This document shows positions 31,801 to 43,945 of a DNA stretch of 64,000 nucleotides, piece by piece (within the stretch, counting starts at the first letter, position 1; every line of letters begins with the position of its first letter). The stretch covers positions 992,001-1,056,000 of the forward strand of contig JADLZK010001918.1 in assembly GCA_015847255.1 (NCBI GenBank), written 5' to 3'. The translations under genes were made by a program, and so were the position numbers. The notes beneath the pieces are model-generated. The model did no database searches and was not told where the DNA came from. It worked only from the letters and a program-made list of their open reading frames with translations. Source of the stretch: Hyparrhenia diplandra (Eukaryota > Streptophyta > Magnoliopsida > Poales > Poaceae).

Positions 31801-32210
31801 GTTGTCACAAAAATCTTAGTAGATGGGGAAGATCCGCGGACATACTCTTCGCATCAACATTGAATGCAATGGGAATAAAAAGACAAAATCTGGGAAGAGC
31901 GGAGTATCCATTAGTTGGCCCGATTGGAAAAAGGATAATTTCAATTGGAAGAATCGTATTACCAGTATCTTTCAAAACACGTAATAATGCAAGAACAGAA
32001 CAAGTGGCATTCGATGTTGTTGAGATGCACGGCCAATATAACGCAATCTTTGGAAGAGGAAGTTTGAACATCTTTGAAGCAATAATCAACTATTCCTACT
32101 TGTGCATGAAAGTTCCAAAGAATCAATGGGCCAATATCAATTCATGGAAACCAAAAATGAAGCAAGGAATAATGAGAAAGATTCAAATCCATCTCAAAGG
32201 AATGTTCTAG
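31801..32210 (+). pseudogene. Tat-type retroviral aspartic protease region
   Basis: The active-site region near 31822 (expected D-[ST]-G-type) is garbled by indels, but DILFASTLNAMG-like sequence can be followed across frames. The open stretch 31860-32210 gives PLVGPIGKRIISIGRIVLP and GQYNAIFGRGSLNIFEAI, the latter matching the [IL]-[IL]-G-R-like C-terminal protease motif. It lies between gag and RT as in all Gypsy elements. Confidence 0.65.
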
Positions 32211-32479
32211 CCATCGAAGAATGCGAAGACAAAGATGAAACAGAAAATGCGAAGTCTCAAAAAAGTTTAAGACATGTCATAAAGGCGTAAAACAAAGGAA
32301 GTTTTGTTAAATCCAATGGTCACAGACAAGAAAGTCACCATTGGCACCAATTTAGAAAAAGAAGAAGAAAAACAACTCATAGATTTCTTAAGAAGCAATC
32401 GGGGACATCTTCGCCTGGTCGGCGAAGGATCTAGAAGGGGTCAGCAGAGATATCATCGAACATCAACTAAACATCGACC

Positions 32480-33010
32480 CAAATGTCAAGCCAACGAAAC
32501 AAAAAGTTGCGAAAAATCTTCGAAGACAAAACAATGGCCGCGAAGGCTGAAGTACAAAGATTGCTTGATGCAAAAGTTATAAGAGAAGTCCAATTTACGA
32601 CGTGGCTGGCAAACATTGTGATGGTAAAGAAAAGCAATGGAAAATGGAGAATGTGCATAGATTTTACAGATCCCAACAAAGCCTGCCCAAAGGACAATTT
32701 CCCTCTACCAAGAATTGACACATTAGTCATTCAAGCCGCAGGAAGTGAAATGCTAAGTTTCCTCGATTGCTTCTCGGGATATCATCAAATTTACATGAAA
32801 AAAGAAGATGAAGAAAAAGACAAGTTTTATCACGCCATTTGGAACTTATTTGCTTTCAAAGAATGGCAGAGGGCTTCACAATGCCGGGTCAAGCTTCATC
32901 GAATGACTTCGGTAGCACTTAAAGATCAAATCGGAGACAACTGCTAGCATATGTCGATGACATAATAGTGAAAAGCAAGAAACGTGAAGACCACCTAAAA
33001 AGACTTAAAG
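32480..33010 (+). pseudogene. Tat-type reverse transcriptase
   Basis: RT motifs are clear: EVQRLLDAKVIREVQFTTWL, VMVKKSNGKWRMCIDFTDPN, FPLPRIDTLV, FLDCFSGYHQIYM. The catalytic YVDD lies at 32950-32961 after a frame change and premature TAG at 32945. Frame changes also fall near 32820-32870. The enzyme copied element RNA into DNA; this copy cannot be translated whole. Confidence 0.82.
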
Positions 33011-34431
33011 CAGAATTTTGAAAATTTGAGAAAATCAAACCTCAAACTCAATCCTGAAAAATGTACCTTCGAGTACAAAAGGCAAGATTCTCGGATGCAT
33101 AGTTTCAAAGAAAAGGCATCGACCCAAACCCTAAAAAATAAAAGCAATCATGCAAATGGAAGTTCGAGAGAATATCAAGGACATCCAAAACCGACAGAAG
33201 ATTGGCTTTGCTAAATCGATTCATATCAAAATCAGCAGAAAAAGCTTCCCAATTTTTCAAGCACTCAAAGGGGCGAAGACAAACTTGACATGGGGAGAAG
33301 AGCAACAAAAAAGCTTTTGAAGAAATAAAGAAATATCTTACAAGTCCATCTATATTGACAACACCAAATGTTGATCAAGAACTACTCTTATACATCTCAA
33401 AGCATCTCAAAAAGCAAAGAAGCGCAGTTCTAGTGCAAGAAAGAGAAAAAAGACCACGCGAAGAAGCAAGAACCGGTTTACTTTGTCTCTGAAGCCCCTC
33501 TCGATCAAAAGCTGTTTTTACTCAGAGATCGAGAAGATAGCATATGCGCATTACTTATGGCAACAAGAAAGTTGAAGCACTACTTCTTGGCTCACAAAGT
33601 AAGAATTCCAACAAACCAACCACTCAAAGATGTACTCCAAAGTTGCAAATCTTGGGAAGGCTTGGAAAATGGGCAGCTGAAATCTCACAATATTTCATCG
33701 AATTTGAGAAGAGAACAACAATAACACAAGTATTAGCAGATTTCATCTCGGATCGACACCAAGAACAAATTGCGAAGACCAAAAAGATCATCAAGAGTGG
33801 ACTTTGTCCTGTCAAGAATGGACAATGAAGCGGACGGAGCTTGGGGCTCCGCAGAGCCGCATAGCAGCAATAATCACTTCACCATCCGGAATCAATATGA
33901 AATATGCAAAGCAAGACTTGAGTTTTGATGCACCAACAACATCGCGGAGTATGAAGCAAGATTTGGGGGCCGCAAAGCAAGAGCAATGGGCGTACAAAAG
34001 AATCTTGATAAAAATAGATTCTCAAGTTGTAAGTGTGACACATCGAGAAAAACTACAAAGCAAAAGACCCGAGTAAGCAAAATACTTGCAAAATGTGAGG
34101 GATCAAGAAAAACATTTCGAAGGATTCACAAGAAGAAGCATTTCAAGAACAAACAATGAAGAGGCCGATGAAATCGCGAAGGCAAAGCTTCTCAAAAAGT
34201 AAAGTTGCCTCCGGATGTGTTTTATCAAATATTATCGAATCTTCGATAAAAAGCGTAACTTGAAGAACCAAAACATATTCATATCATTGAGAGCTTAAGA
34301 TTGGAGATCAGAAATAATGGCATTCTTAAGAGGATTTTATGAACCGTAAAGCGAGGCGTAAGAAATAAGAATGAGGCACAAGACAAGAAATTACAAACTT
34401 ATTGACAATCAACTTTTTCAAGAATGGCATT
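33011..34431 (+). pseudogene. Tat-type RT thumb and RNase H remnants
   Basis: Pieces in several frames: NLKLNPEKCTFEYKR near 33040, FISKSAEKASQFFK near 33225, AFEEIKKYLTSPSILTTPN near 33315, then RNase H-like KWAAEISQYFIEFEKRTTIT near 33670 and a second RNase H-like stretch (33820-34250). Stops and indels are frequent. Integrase does not follow, because Copia LTR sequence begins near 34432. Confidence 0.68.
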
Positions 34432-36293
34432 TGTGAACCACTACTCAAATGCATTTGCGAACACATGGTTGAGATATGTCACATGTGTTTAGTTTTGTGA
34501 TGGAGTCATTGTCAACAGTCAACATTCTCCTTCTATTTTCTTTTATCTTTTCTGCTTGGGCTATGTTCACCGGCACACGTGGAGTGTGTCAAGACGATCT
34601 CTTGGTTCGTGTTGTGCAGGTGTTGAGCTTGGAGATGGTAGCTGACGGAGAGGTGAAGGTACCAAGGAGGACGTGCCGGGCCGATGGACCGCGGAGGTGA
34701 AGGACGGACGTGAGGCTTGGACCGAGGGACCGGAGTGCCGGGTGGCTAGCTATAGAGGCGACACATCCGGGACATCGACGGATGCAAGAGGGCGGGCGGG
34801 ACCGGTCGATCGAGTCAAGACGGCGAAGGCAAAAGCAGAGGGGAGCTCGGATGACTTGGCGACTTCGGGCGGTCAAGACGGCGATGACACGTGTCGAGGA
34901 GGTTTGGTGGTTTGTCCTCAAAACCATCGGGCGCTGGTTTGGTGGTTTGGGCCTCAAAACCACAGGCGTGGGTTTCATGGGGTTTGGGCCTCAAAACCTG
35001 AAGTGTTCGCGGGCGGAAGGGCGGCACGTGGTGGCATCGGGGAGGTTGCATGGAGGCAAGGCTACCGATGAGGAGGGAGGCGCGGTGGCCGTCGGCTCGA
35101 AAGATTACCCGTGAGTCGACGGAAATAGCCTTAGGGTTACAAAATCGACTCATGTATCTTAGGGATAGTTTAGGCAGAGGGAATTGGAGCTATTTAGCGC
35201 AGGCATACCCCTTCATCCTCCCTTGCCTCTCATTTTACAATTTCTAGTCTAAGGTTCCAAACTCTGGTGTGAGAGGTCCACCGATTTGTATCAAATTTGC
35301 TGAGCAAGGGCTAGCTCTGAGTAGCCTGTCACATGGTGACGTTTGGGTTGATCGGATCGGTGTTCTCTGTTGATCTTGTGCTGTGATTTTTGTTCATCTT
35401 GTGTTCTTCCCGAGTTTCCCCTCTCCCCCTCTCTACTCTTCGCAATTTCTTTGATTTCGCACCATTTGATCTCGTTTTTCTTGTCTTGATTCGTGCTAGG
35501 ATGTGAGAGGATCCTTTCCACCAAAGGATTTACTCTAATTCCTCACGAGCACGTAGATCGGGCAAGTTTTGGATCAAACTCGATTTTTAGTGTGTTCTTC
35601 GTGAGATCCGAAATTCCTCTCGATTCGCCTCCCACAAACTTGAAATTTCTTAGGGGGAATCTTGTCACCTACATGCCGTGACTCTATGGCTTAAAAATCG
35701 TGACCAAAGATCAAGCGTAGAGGAAGTTCCGATCGATTTTCGTTTTTGAGTTCGAGCAGTTTTTCAGCCCGTCAATACCAAACGCTGCGTCGGTATGCAT
35801 ACCGGACACGCCCGTATTTCTAAACTTTGAGTTTGGGGTTAAAACTTTGTGGAGAGGTTGTCCACGGTGCAAAAAGGCTAGGGTTAAATTCTTGTGATTT
35901 TAGAAGATCGTTTGGTGGGATTTTTGATTTTTCCCGAGAGGTGAGTTTGGGCTGATTCCAATACCAAACGCTGCGTCGTATTCAACCCGAGCGCGTCACG
36001 GTATGCATACCGGACATCGCGTCGGTATTCAACCCGACACGTCCCGGTATGAACTGAAAAAGTTGATGTTTTCACTTTCGGTTCGTCGTGCGATCTCTTT
36101 GTGGTGTTTCCGGTTGATCCATTTGTGACTCTAGGGCATTCCCTAAGTCATCCACCTTGCAAACAAGGTCGTGATTCTTCCGTGTGTGGTTTGATTTGCT
36201 CCAGGGGTTGTGAGAGCTACACGATCACTAATTCGAAAGAATTTAGTTGAGGCTCCCATTCACCCCCCTCTCGGTCGCCTATTCGGTCCTTCA
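34432..36293 (+). repeat. 5' LTR of the SIRE-type Copia
   Basis: The right end is set by the primer site; the left end (TGTGAACC at 34432) is inferred from where Tat sequence stops, since no second LTR copy is in the window. Reading frames inside it (for example 34589-35153) are not genes. Confidence 0.6.
34901..35000 (+). repeat. Tandem ~33-bp repeats inside the Copia LTR
   Basis: Three copies of ggtttggtggtttg(g/t)(g/c)c followed by ctcaaaacca. A second set of dispersed repeats (taccaaacgctgcgtcg, ggtatgcataccggaca) lies at 35774-36050. Confidence 0.75.
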
Positions 36294-36295
36294 AT

Positions 36296-36309
36296 TGGTA
36301 TCGGAGCAG
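36296..36309 (+). other. Primer-binding site of the Copia element
   Basis: TGGTATCGGAGCAGG two bases after the LTR end, close to the initiator-Met site TGGTATCAGAGC. Confidence 0.8.
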
Positions 36310-36358
36310 GTTAAGGATCATATCCACCTTAACCGGTTCTTGATCCGCGTAAGGCGAC

Positions 36359-38302
36359 ATGGAGAGGTTTGGTCACTTTGGTGGCAAGCCTCAGGAGTTC
36401 GATGGCTCCAACTATCCCTATTGGAAGATCAAGATGCAAGCGCATCTCATGGGGATAGATTGGAGAGTGTGGGAGATCGTTGAGGATGAGAACTACCAAG
36501 TGCTAGCCGCTCGAGTGGGTGAGGATCGATAGCCCAACACAATGCCAACAACCGAGCGAGGAGTGTCTTGTTCTCTAGCCTCAAGGATACTGAGTTTGAG
36601 AGAGTTGCCACTTGTGAGACTGCTCGTGAGGTATGGAAGACACTAGAGAGCTACCACGAGGGAACTCCACAAGTCAAGGCCCGCCCATACGAGACCTACA
36701 AGAGAGAGTACAACAACCTCATCCAGCTTGATGGCGAGTCCATCGATTCTCTCTTTGCTAGGTTTCGGCACGATCCGCAACAAGCTTCGGGCGAACAAGT
36801 CGTCGGAGAGGTTGGGACGAGCACGAGAAGGCGTGCGGCTTGTATGCCTTGGATCGGAAGGTGTGGGATGTGAAGGTGTCGGCGATCATGGAGTACGCCA
36901 ACTACGACACCCTCACACCCGATGAGCTTTACAAACAAGCTCAAGTCTTCGGAGATCGAGGCTCGAGATCCAGCGAAGGCGAAGAACCCCTCCGCGCCAA
37001 ACGCTGCTCTCGCCTCGGGTAAAGGTGGTTCTAGTTCTTCTCGCTAACCCATCACGCATTTCTTTTCGCCTTGTCTTCTTTGGTGTACGTGATGCAGGAG
37101 CGCTTGGAGAGCCTTGGGGATGATGAGCTTGCACTAGTCATCGGCCGATTCTCGCGGTTCCACAACAACCGCTTGAACCGGCCGGGCGTGGCGGTCCATC
37201 CAAGGGCGGATGCTTGGAGTGCGGAGATCCGGACCACTTCATCGCCGCTTGTCCGAAGAAGAACAAGGACAAGTACTCGGCGAGAAGTACTACTCAAGGC
37301 ACGACTTTCCGACAAGCGCAAAGGACAAGCGCGAGTACACCTCCCAAGCAAGCACAAGTCCAAGAAGGGCTTCGACAAGGAGGCGTCATCAAGAAGAAGT
37401 ACCCGAAGCGTGCCAAGGAGCACAAGCACGCCTTCCTTGCTTCCCTCGATTGACCTCGACAACGACTCTTTCGACGGATCTTCCTCAAGCAACGAGGAGT
37501 CCGAGCGCAAGGTCGAGGACAAGTTCAATGGACTTTGCTTCTTTCACTCCAAGCCCGGGGCTTTCTGCACTATGGCCCTCGACGGAGCGGTGGCCCGACA
37601 CCGTCAAGCCACACGATACGACTCTTCTTCCCCCCGAGGTACTTCCTACGATCGAATCTCTCTCTGATGAGGTTGAGTCTTTGGGCGATGCGCTTGTGTG
37701 CCAAGAGAAGTTGCTTAAGTGTGCCGCTAGGGAGAGAAAGGAGTACAAGGAGAAGTGGGAATTGGCTAGGACGGAGATAGAGCTGCTTAGGAAGCCTGTG
37801 GATGTGTCTGATGAGACCGAGTGTGATGCTTGTGCTGTGCATATGTCTAGCATCATGTCTTTGCAGTCCAAGTATTCGGCTTTGCTAGATGAGCATGCTG
37901 ATTTGATGTCTAGGCCGATGCTGTTGAGTGCGTGCAAGTCTTGTCCTGACTTGCGATCTGAGTTGGCAGAGAAGGCTGCCAAGCTTGCTGTGCTTGAGAA
38001 GGCCAGCTCAGATAGCACCGTGCTGAGTTGTGCTAAGTGTGAAGCTTTTGAGTTGGAGCTCATGTCTTGTAGACATGACAAAGGGAGAGTCGAAGAGGAG
38101 AACACATACCTTCGCTCCGCCCCGAAGTTGGGTGTCTAGTGGAGAGCCGCTAGCTTGGCATGATGATGATGAGTCGGTTCAAGAGGGGGACCGACACATC
38201 GGGTTTAGGCTTTGATATAGGTGGGAAGGGTGAAGTTACCTATGGAAAGATTGGTCAAGGGAGTGGTTTGAGCTCGAGTGAGAAACAAACCAACACTCCC
38301 AA
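36359..38302 (+). pseudogene. SIRE-type Copia gag, frameshifted
   Basis: Gag starts MERFGHFGGKPQEFDGSNYP at 36359 and continues WKIKMQAHLMGIDWRVWEIV to a stop near 36530. The UBN2-like capsid goes on in other frames (FERVATCETAREVWKTLESY near 36592). The zinc knuckle CLECGDPDHFIAAC is at about 37213-37254. A long coiled-coil extension runs to 38139 (YKEKWELARTEIELLRK, CPDLRSELAEKAAKLAVLEK), which is characteristic of SIRE/Maximus elements. At least three frame changes are present. It is broken at 38302 by the LARD and resumes at 43946. Confidence 0.78.
38298..38302. repeat. Target-site duplication CCCAA (left)
   Basis: Repeated exactly at 43941-43945. Removing the LARD and one copy rejoins the Copia gag. 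Confidence 0.92.
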
Positions 38303-39759
38303 TGTTGACACCTGTTATCGTATAAATTTATTAATCAAATAAACATGAGAAAGGGGTATAAATCATAATACCAACCTAGAATAGGGTGTCACTAATATAT
38401 TTCCACCAGTTTTGGTAAAGTTGTGAATTGCAGGGACTAAACAGGAAAACACCAGAATTCGCGAGCCGTGCGACTACGCGACGTAACGCAATCCAACTTC
38501 GAGAGAAGACCCTAGAAGGCACCGGACTAATCCCGACGTGAACCAAACTTGACACCGAAGAAAACATCATCTAGAAGACTCCAGAAGCCACGACGCACAA
38601 CGGGACCCAAAGCGGGCCGGGCCGACGGCCCAATAATGGGGCCGATCGGCCTCCCTCTGCCGCCGCCACGTCAGCCCCGCCTCGGAAGCTTCATCAACCG
38701 ACTCTAAGACGCAATCTAAACCGGTTGTTTAACGTCGGTTTGATCCGAGGGCGTCGGTAGAAGCATGAGATGGATCAAGATCCAACACCGGATTAGTACC
38801 ACATTGCCTTGAAGGGTTGAAGGGACGAAGAAGACCCATATATATAGACCCCTAGACCCCCTCTTTGAGAACATCTCGGATCATCTCATACATCGGATGG
38901 AGGCACGACGCTGGAGAATTAGATTAGGCGGCTACAATGTAATAGAGTAGATCTAGTAGAGAGTTTGGGAGAGCGGGCTGCGTTAGGTTCGAGAAGTCTT
39001 CGCCGGCTCGGTATATCTTTGTATCTCAACTCTATTAGACTTTATGCCATAATTAGATCTATCTTTTCTAGTACTTTTATGCCTTTCATGTTATTGATTA
39101 GAATATAGTTGTTATATAATTGCATAGGATCTTCGCTCGTATTGAGTGCTCGGGTTATTCATGATGATTAGAGTAGTAATTAATAGTGCGAACATGGTGT
39201 CTAGACTAGAGGTTACCTTAGATTGCACCCAATCCCACGGATAGTTGTGGTAGCCCTAGGTGGTGACAGCCCTAACGGCCGACGTATTCCACCACGTTCG
39301 GATTGGTGTTGTAGGACCGTAGTCGGAGCTTCCTAGCCCCTTCTCATCCCTTTCCGCGGCTAGTGTTACGATGTCGAAGTGTTCTTTTTATGATCGCTAT
39401 ACCTTTTCATGCCTTAGTTACTCAAGAACCAAAATACTAGAGAAGTATTCAGGAACCTAGATCTCTCCCGTTGTCCTCTCAACCTAGCTATCTATTCTAT
39501 ATTATAATATTCTCTGGTTAAGTGCTATTAATTATCATTCATATCATATACATTATTTACCCCCTCACTTTAGTTTAGTTGGTATATTAAGTTAGTAGAT
39601 ACATGATTTTGATTTATCATAGTCTTTTTCCCTTGCTTCCCTGTGGAAAAATATAAATAACGATACTACGGAATACTCAGGGTAAAAGCTACAATGGTAT
39701 ATATATTAAAGGCGCTTTATGAACCCTTTATATTCTTTTGCACTTAATAAATACCAACA
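38303..39759 (+). repeat. LARD 5' LTR
   Basis: Ends taaataccaaca; a TATA box (tatatata, 38839-38846) lies in the conserved gaccca context. Confidence 0.9.
38839..38846 (+). promoter_or_regulatory. TATA box of the LARD 5' LTR
   Basis: tatatata followed by gacccctagaccccctct, the same promoter core as in the Athila-type LTR. Confidence 0.7.
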
Positions 39760-42505
39760 AGCTTTTTGGCGCCGTTCTTGGGAAGCAATTGGCGTAAAGA
39801 TTACGATAATGATCTTGATATACGCTAATTTAGTGTATCAATTAGCTTTAGTAGGATTACCCTTGTTCTGTTGAGTGTGGAATAGCCGGGACATTTGATG
39901 TCGTCGTGACCTTCCCGGCAAGCTTCCACAAGAAAAGGAGAAACCAGGTGTTTGAACATCAAGATCCATCAACACCGGAGCCCTACCATCTCTTAGGTAC
40001 ATTTTTATATATATATATTATTCTAACCATGTGTAGATTGAAGAAAAGGTCGCCGTCACAAGAATTCAAAGCACATCTCAAGTGACGAAAGTAGAAGCTG
40101 CACAATTCACAAACTCTATTAGTGAGTCATGGTAAGTATGATCAAAGGTGAGAAAGTCTTGCTCATGGACTTTAATTTATGAGTAGTTATCTTTTCAATT
40201 GTTGCATTGCATGCATGTTTACTTTGAATAATCCATGCATTCACTCCACTTAGTTTATGTTTTTTTTCATAGATCCATTGCATGTTTAATTCCTTGCAAT
40301 CACCCATCATGTCCTTTACATATAAAAATAATAAATAAATAAAAATATTATCCTCACCATGATCATGCTCTTTCATCTCTATTTAAGTAAATCTCTATGA
40401 TGCTTTCATGCCACCGTTGTCCGCTATAGTATGCCCTAGTTTGAAGTAAATTTTTTTTCATACATCTCTTAAATGAAGCATGGTGTCTAGTTTAGGAGTG
40501 TTGATCGTGCTTTTCAAAGGCTTTTTAATGCTAGTTAAATTGCTTTCCTAAATCAAATTAGGCGTGGTGTCTAGGTTGATTTTTGAACCAAGAGTATGCT
40601 CTAGTAGATAGCGATTATTTTGACTAACCCTTGCAGAAAACTATCATATTCAATACGGGTAAGTTAAGAGATGAACTCACCATAGAGGTGAGGCAAGGCG
40701 TATGATGAACTCCAACAACTCTGCTTTGAAGGAAGACCCGGATCGTTCCTCATAGAAGAAAGATATGTAAGTATCACATCATTTATTTTGTCTTTTGCTA
40801 AAAGTTACATTTGCCTTGATCCATGCTAGAGTGCAGCTAAGAACATAATCTATTAAAAAAAAATGATAAACAATATATGTGCTAAAGTAATCAAAGAACC
40901 ATCTTTTTGTTAGCATAGATGAGTTTATATCAACCTTTGGACAACAACATGTTCTTCAAATAGTTGCAATCCTTGGGTATACGTCCACTAATATCTCGTA
41001 GGAAAGAATCATCGGTGTGCACGGTTTAGCATGAACCTACCACACCACCACAGTCTACCTCACGTCTACATCTCTAAAAGACTGTCAAGATCCAAATTTT
41101 GGGGAGTGCAACCCCATTATCTAGGTAAGTACTCTTATCCTTTACCTTATTTACTACTAGTTTGGTATGTTTGTTTTATTAAAAGATATAAAAAGATGCA
41201 TAACTATAGAAAACTAAATAAAAAGTTTAAGTTATATATATAGTTTGATCTTTATGTTTGCTACAAATAAATAAATAGATAGTGTGCTTATGCTTGCTAG
41301 AATAAAATTAACGCTGAAGATGATCTCTATGTATGGAAATGATGAATAGTTGCTCCGCCATAAATTCCTCTTTTAAAGTACTTACAATTCAGACTTAGAT
41401 TCTCCCAAAGCTTTAAATGCTTAATTTGCTCTAAACCCAATACTGTGGGAAGCACATGCTTAATCCGAGTCTTAGCGTTGAAGGATAAAGATACATGAAA
41501 AGTTGAGCTCTTTGTTTATCATATTTCTAGAGATACGATTCTGGTTTTATCTTTTGAAAATCATAAAATACTACATGATGAGTTCCTGTGTTTATGACCC
41601 TTAAGAGTTTGTCATACACATCAAAATCATCTCACTCCACTAAATACGTTGCTTCTAACCCTAAGTACGCCTCCCCATATTCCATCAAGTCGCTAGCCAT
41701 AATTATAAAAATAAACTCTTGCAATCTTTGGATATGTCTCTCTCAATGTTTTTTTATGCTAAATATAGGCTGGGCTACATTCGAAAAAAAAAAAAAGAAA
41801 AAAGAAAGAAAGAAAAAAGAAAAAATAAATATAGAGAAAAGTGAGACGAGAGAGGGAGAGTAAGGACAAAAAAGTCATACTAGGCGCGAGAAGGGCCTAC
41901 CTCCCTAATTATATTTAGAGATGAATAATGGACACGTGTTCGAGGGTGAGTAGGTCCCACATCTCTAAGAAGAGAGAAAAATGGACACAAGTCCGAGGGG
42001 CAAAGCCCACCTCTCCAAGAATGAATAGCCTGGACCTTAGCAATTTTTAGAAAGAGAGATATAGTCCAAGATGTTTGAGAAAAAAATACTAGAAAAGGCT
42101 AAAGGCTATTTACTACCTTTCATCCTCATCCATTTCACCACTATCATCCCACCATATATGTCTTACTACGTGTGATTTGCACTATAAATATTATCTACTT
42201 GAGAGGGTCATACATAGGATCTCTCGAAGTTTCTTTTGAAAAATGTTGCAAAACCCCGGGATGATAGTTGATCAAAGAACTTGAGACATGGTACTTGACT
42301 TGATTGTTCGTCTTTTAATCGCTTAAGGTTTATAAAAAAGGCTACGCCCCATGGTAAAGGTAAGAGAGAGCAATCTTGTTGAGAGGAGAATTTATTTTTT
42401 TGAAAACATAGTACTTCGAGGTATGAAAGCGTAGTAGCAACTCCCCGATCCTACAATAGCATATAGCTTTGCTAGGGACTAGCAAAGGGTAAGCTTGGTG
42501 TAGTT
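39760..42505 (+). other. LARD interior, non-coding
   Basis: Begins with the primer site (39767-39786) and ends with a purine-rich stretch before TGTTGACA. It has two copies of the motif RYRTGGTGTCTAG (40479, 40563) also seen in the LTRs, A-rich purine runs at 41788-41850 and a minisatellite at 41830-42030. No protein-like frame is conserved, so the RNA itself is presumably the only product. Confidence 0.75.
41830..42030 (+). repeat. Minisatellite in the LARD interior
   Basis: About three diverged units with gagatgaataatggacac-like and gagtaggtcccacatctc-like segments, homologous to 27395-27600. Confidence 0.65.
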
Positions 42506-43940
42506 TGTTGACACCTGTTATCGTGATAAATTTATTAATCAAATAAACATGAGAAAGGGGTATAAATCATAATACCAACCTAGAATAGGGTGTCACTAAT
42601 ATATTTCCACCAGTTTTTGGTAAAGTTGTGAATTGCGTGGACTAAACAGAAAACACCGAGGTCGAAAGCCGCATTTACTACGCCGACGTAACATAATCCA
42701 ACTTCGAGAGAAGACCCTAGAAGGCACCGGACTAATCCCGGCGTGAACCAAACTTGACACGAAGAAAACATCATCTAGAAGACTCCGAAGCCACGGACGC
42801 TACAACGGGACCCGAAGCGGCCGATCGGCCTCCCATCGCCGCCACGTCAGCCCTGCCTCGAAGCTTCCTCAACCGACTCTAAGACGCAATCTAAACCGGT
42901 TGTTTAACGTCAGTTTGATCCGAGGGCGTCGGTAGAAGCACGAGATGGATCAAGATCCAACACCAGATTAGTACCACATTGCTTGGCCGGCCGAAGGGAC
43001 GTAAGAAGACCCATATATATAGACCCCTAGACCCCCTCTTTCAGAACATTACAGATCATCTCATACATCAGATGGAGGCACGACGCCTGGAGAATTAGAT
43101 TAGACGACTACAATGTAATAGAGTAGATCTAGTAGAGAGTTAGGGGGAGAGCGGAACCGCGTTCGTTCTCGAGAAGTCTTCGGCGCTCGGGTATATCTTT
43201 TGTATCTCAACTCTATTAGACTTTATGCCATAATTAGATCTATCTTTTCTAGTACTTTTATGCCTTTCATGTTATTGATTAGAATATAGTTGTTATATAA
43301 TTGCATAGGATCTTCGGGCGTATTGAGTGCTCGGTTATTCATGATGATTAGAGTAGTAATTAATAGTGTGGACATGGTGTCTAGACTAGAGGTAACCTTA
43401 GATTGCACCCAATCCCACGGATAGTTGTGGTAGCCCTAGGTGGTGATAGACCCTAACGGCCGGCGTATTCCACCACGTTCGGATTGGTGTTGTAGGACCG
43501 AAGTCGGAGCTTCCTAGCCCCCTTCTCATCCCTTTCCGCGGCTAGTGTTACGATGTCCCGAAGTGTTCTTTTATGATCGCTATACCTTTTCATGCCTTAG
43601 TTACTAAAGAACCAAAGTACTAGAGAAGTATTCAGAACCTAGATCTCTCCCGTTGTCCTCTCGACCTAGCTATCTATTCTATATTATAATATTCTCTGGT
43701 TAAGTGCTATTAATTATCATTCATATCATATACATTATTTACCCCCTCTTTTTTAGTTTAGTTGGTATATTAAGTTAGTAGATACATGATTTTGATTTAT
43801 CGTAGTCTTTTTCCCTTGCTTCCTCGTGGAAAATATAAATAACGATATACTGAATACTCCCGCTAAAAGCTACAATGGTATATATATTAGGCGCTTTGCG
43901 GAACCCTTTATATTCTTTTTGCACTTAATAAATACCAACA
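42506..43940 (+). repeat. LARD 3' LTR
   Basis: Colinear with 38303-39759. AT-rich parts are nearly identical while differences concentrate in GC-rich, CG- and CNG-containing parts (for example 42640-42700 against 38435-38500). Confidence 0.9.
43014..43021 (+). promoter_or_regulatory. TATA box of the LARD 3' LTR
   Basis: tatatata in the same gaccca / gacccctagaccccctct context as the 5' LTR. Confidence 0.65.
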
Positions 43941-43945
43941 CCCAA

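Larger units (their letters stand above)
24937..34431 (+). mobile_element. Decayed Tat-type Gypsy retrotransposon, 3' truncated
   Basis: The 5' LTR is split (24937-25293 and 29530-29647) by an Athila-type insertion. It is followed by TTGGCGCCCACCG, the primer-site form typical of Tat/RIRE2-like Gypsy elements. Gag, protease, reverse transcriptase and RNase H follow in the correct Gypsy order but in many short frames. The integrase and 3' LTR are absent; the Copia LTR starts near 34432. The LTR seems to begin right at the CACTA end, since gatttgggttc resembles the inverse of its terminal CCCAACA. Confidence 0.82.
38303..43940 (+). mobile_element. LARD: coding-free LTR retrotransposon of Athila affinity, complete
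   Basis: Two LTRs (38303-39759, 1457 bp; 42506-43940, 1435 bp) begin TGTTGACACC and end ATACCAACA. TGGCGCCGTTCTTGGGAAGC follows the left LTR, resembling the tRNA-Asp-type site TGGCGCCGTTGCCGGGGA of Athila elements. The 2746-bp interior has no significant reading frame in either strand. A CCCAA duplication flanks it. It must rely on proteins of an autonomous relative; LTR and 3' internal homology to 25294-29524 points to an Athila-type helper. This is the large retrotransposon derivative layout, like Dasheng in rice. Confidence 0.9.

Noticed and set aside
34589..35153. Frames of 112-134 codons
   Set aside because: They lie in the Copia LTR, overlap on both strands, and have no domain.
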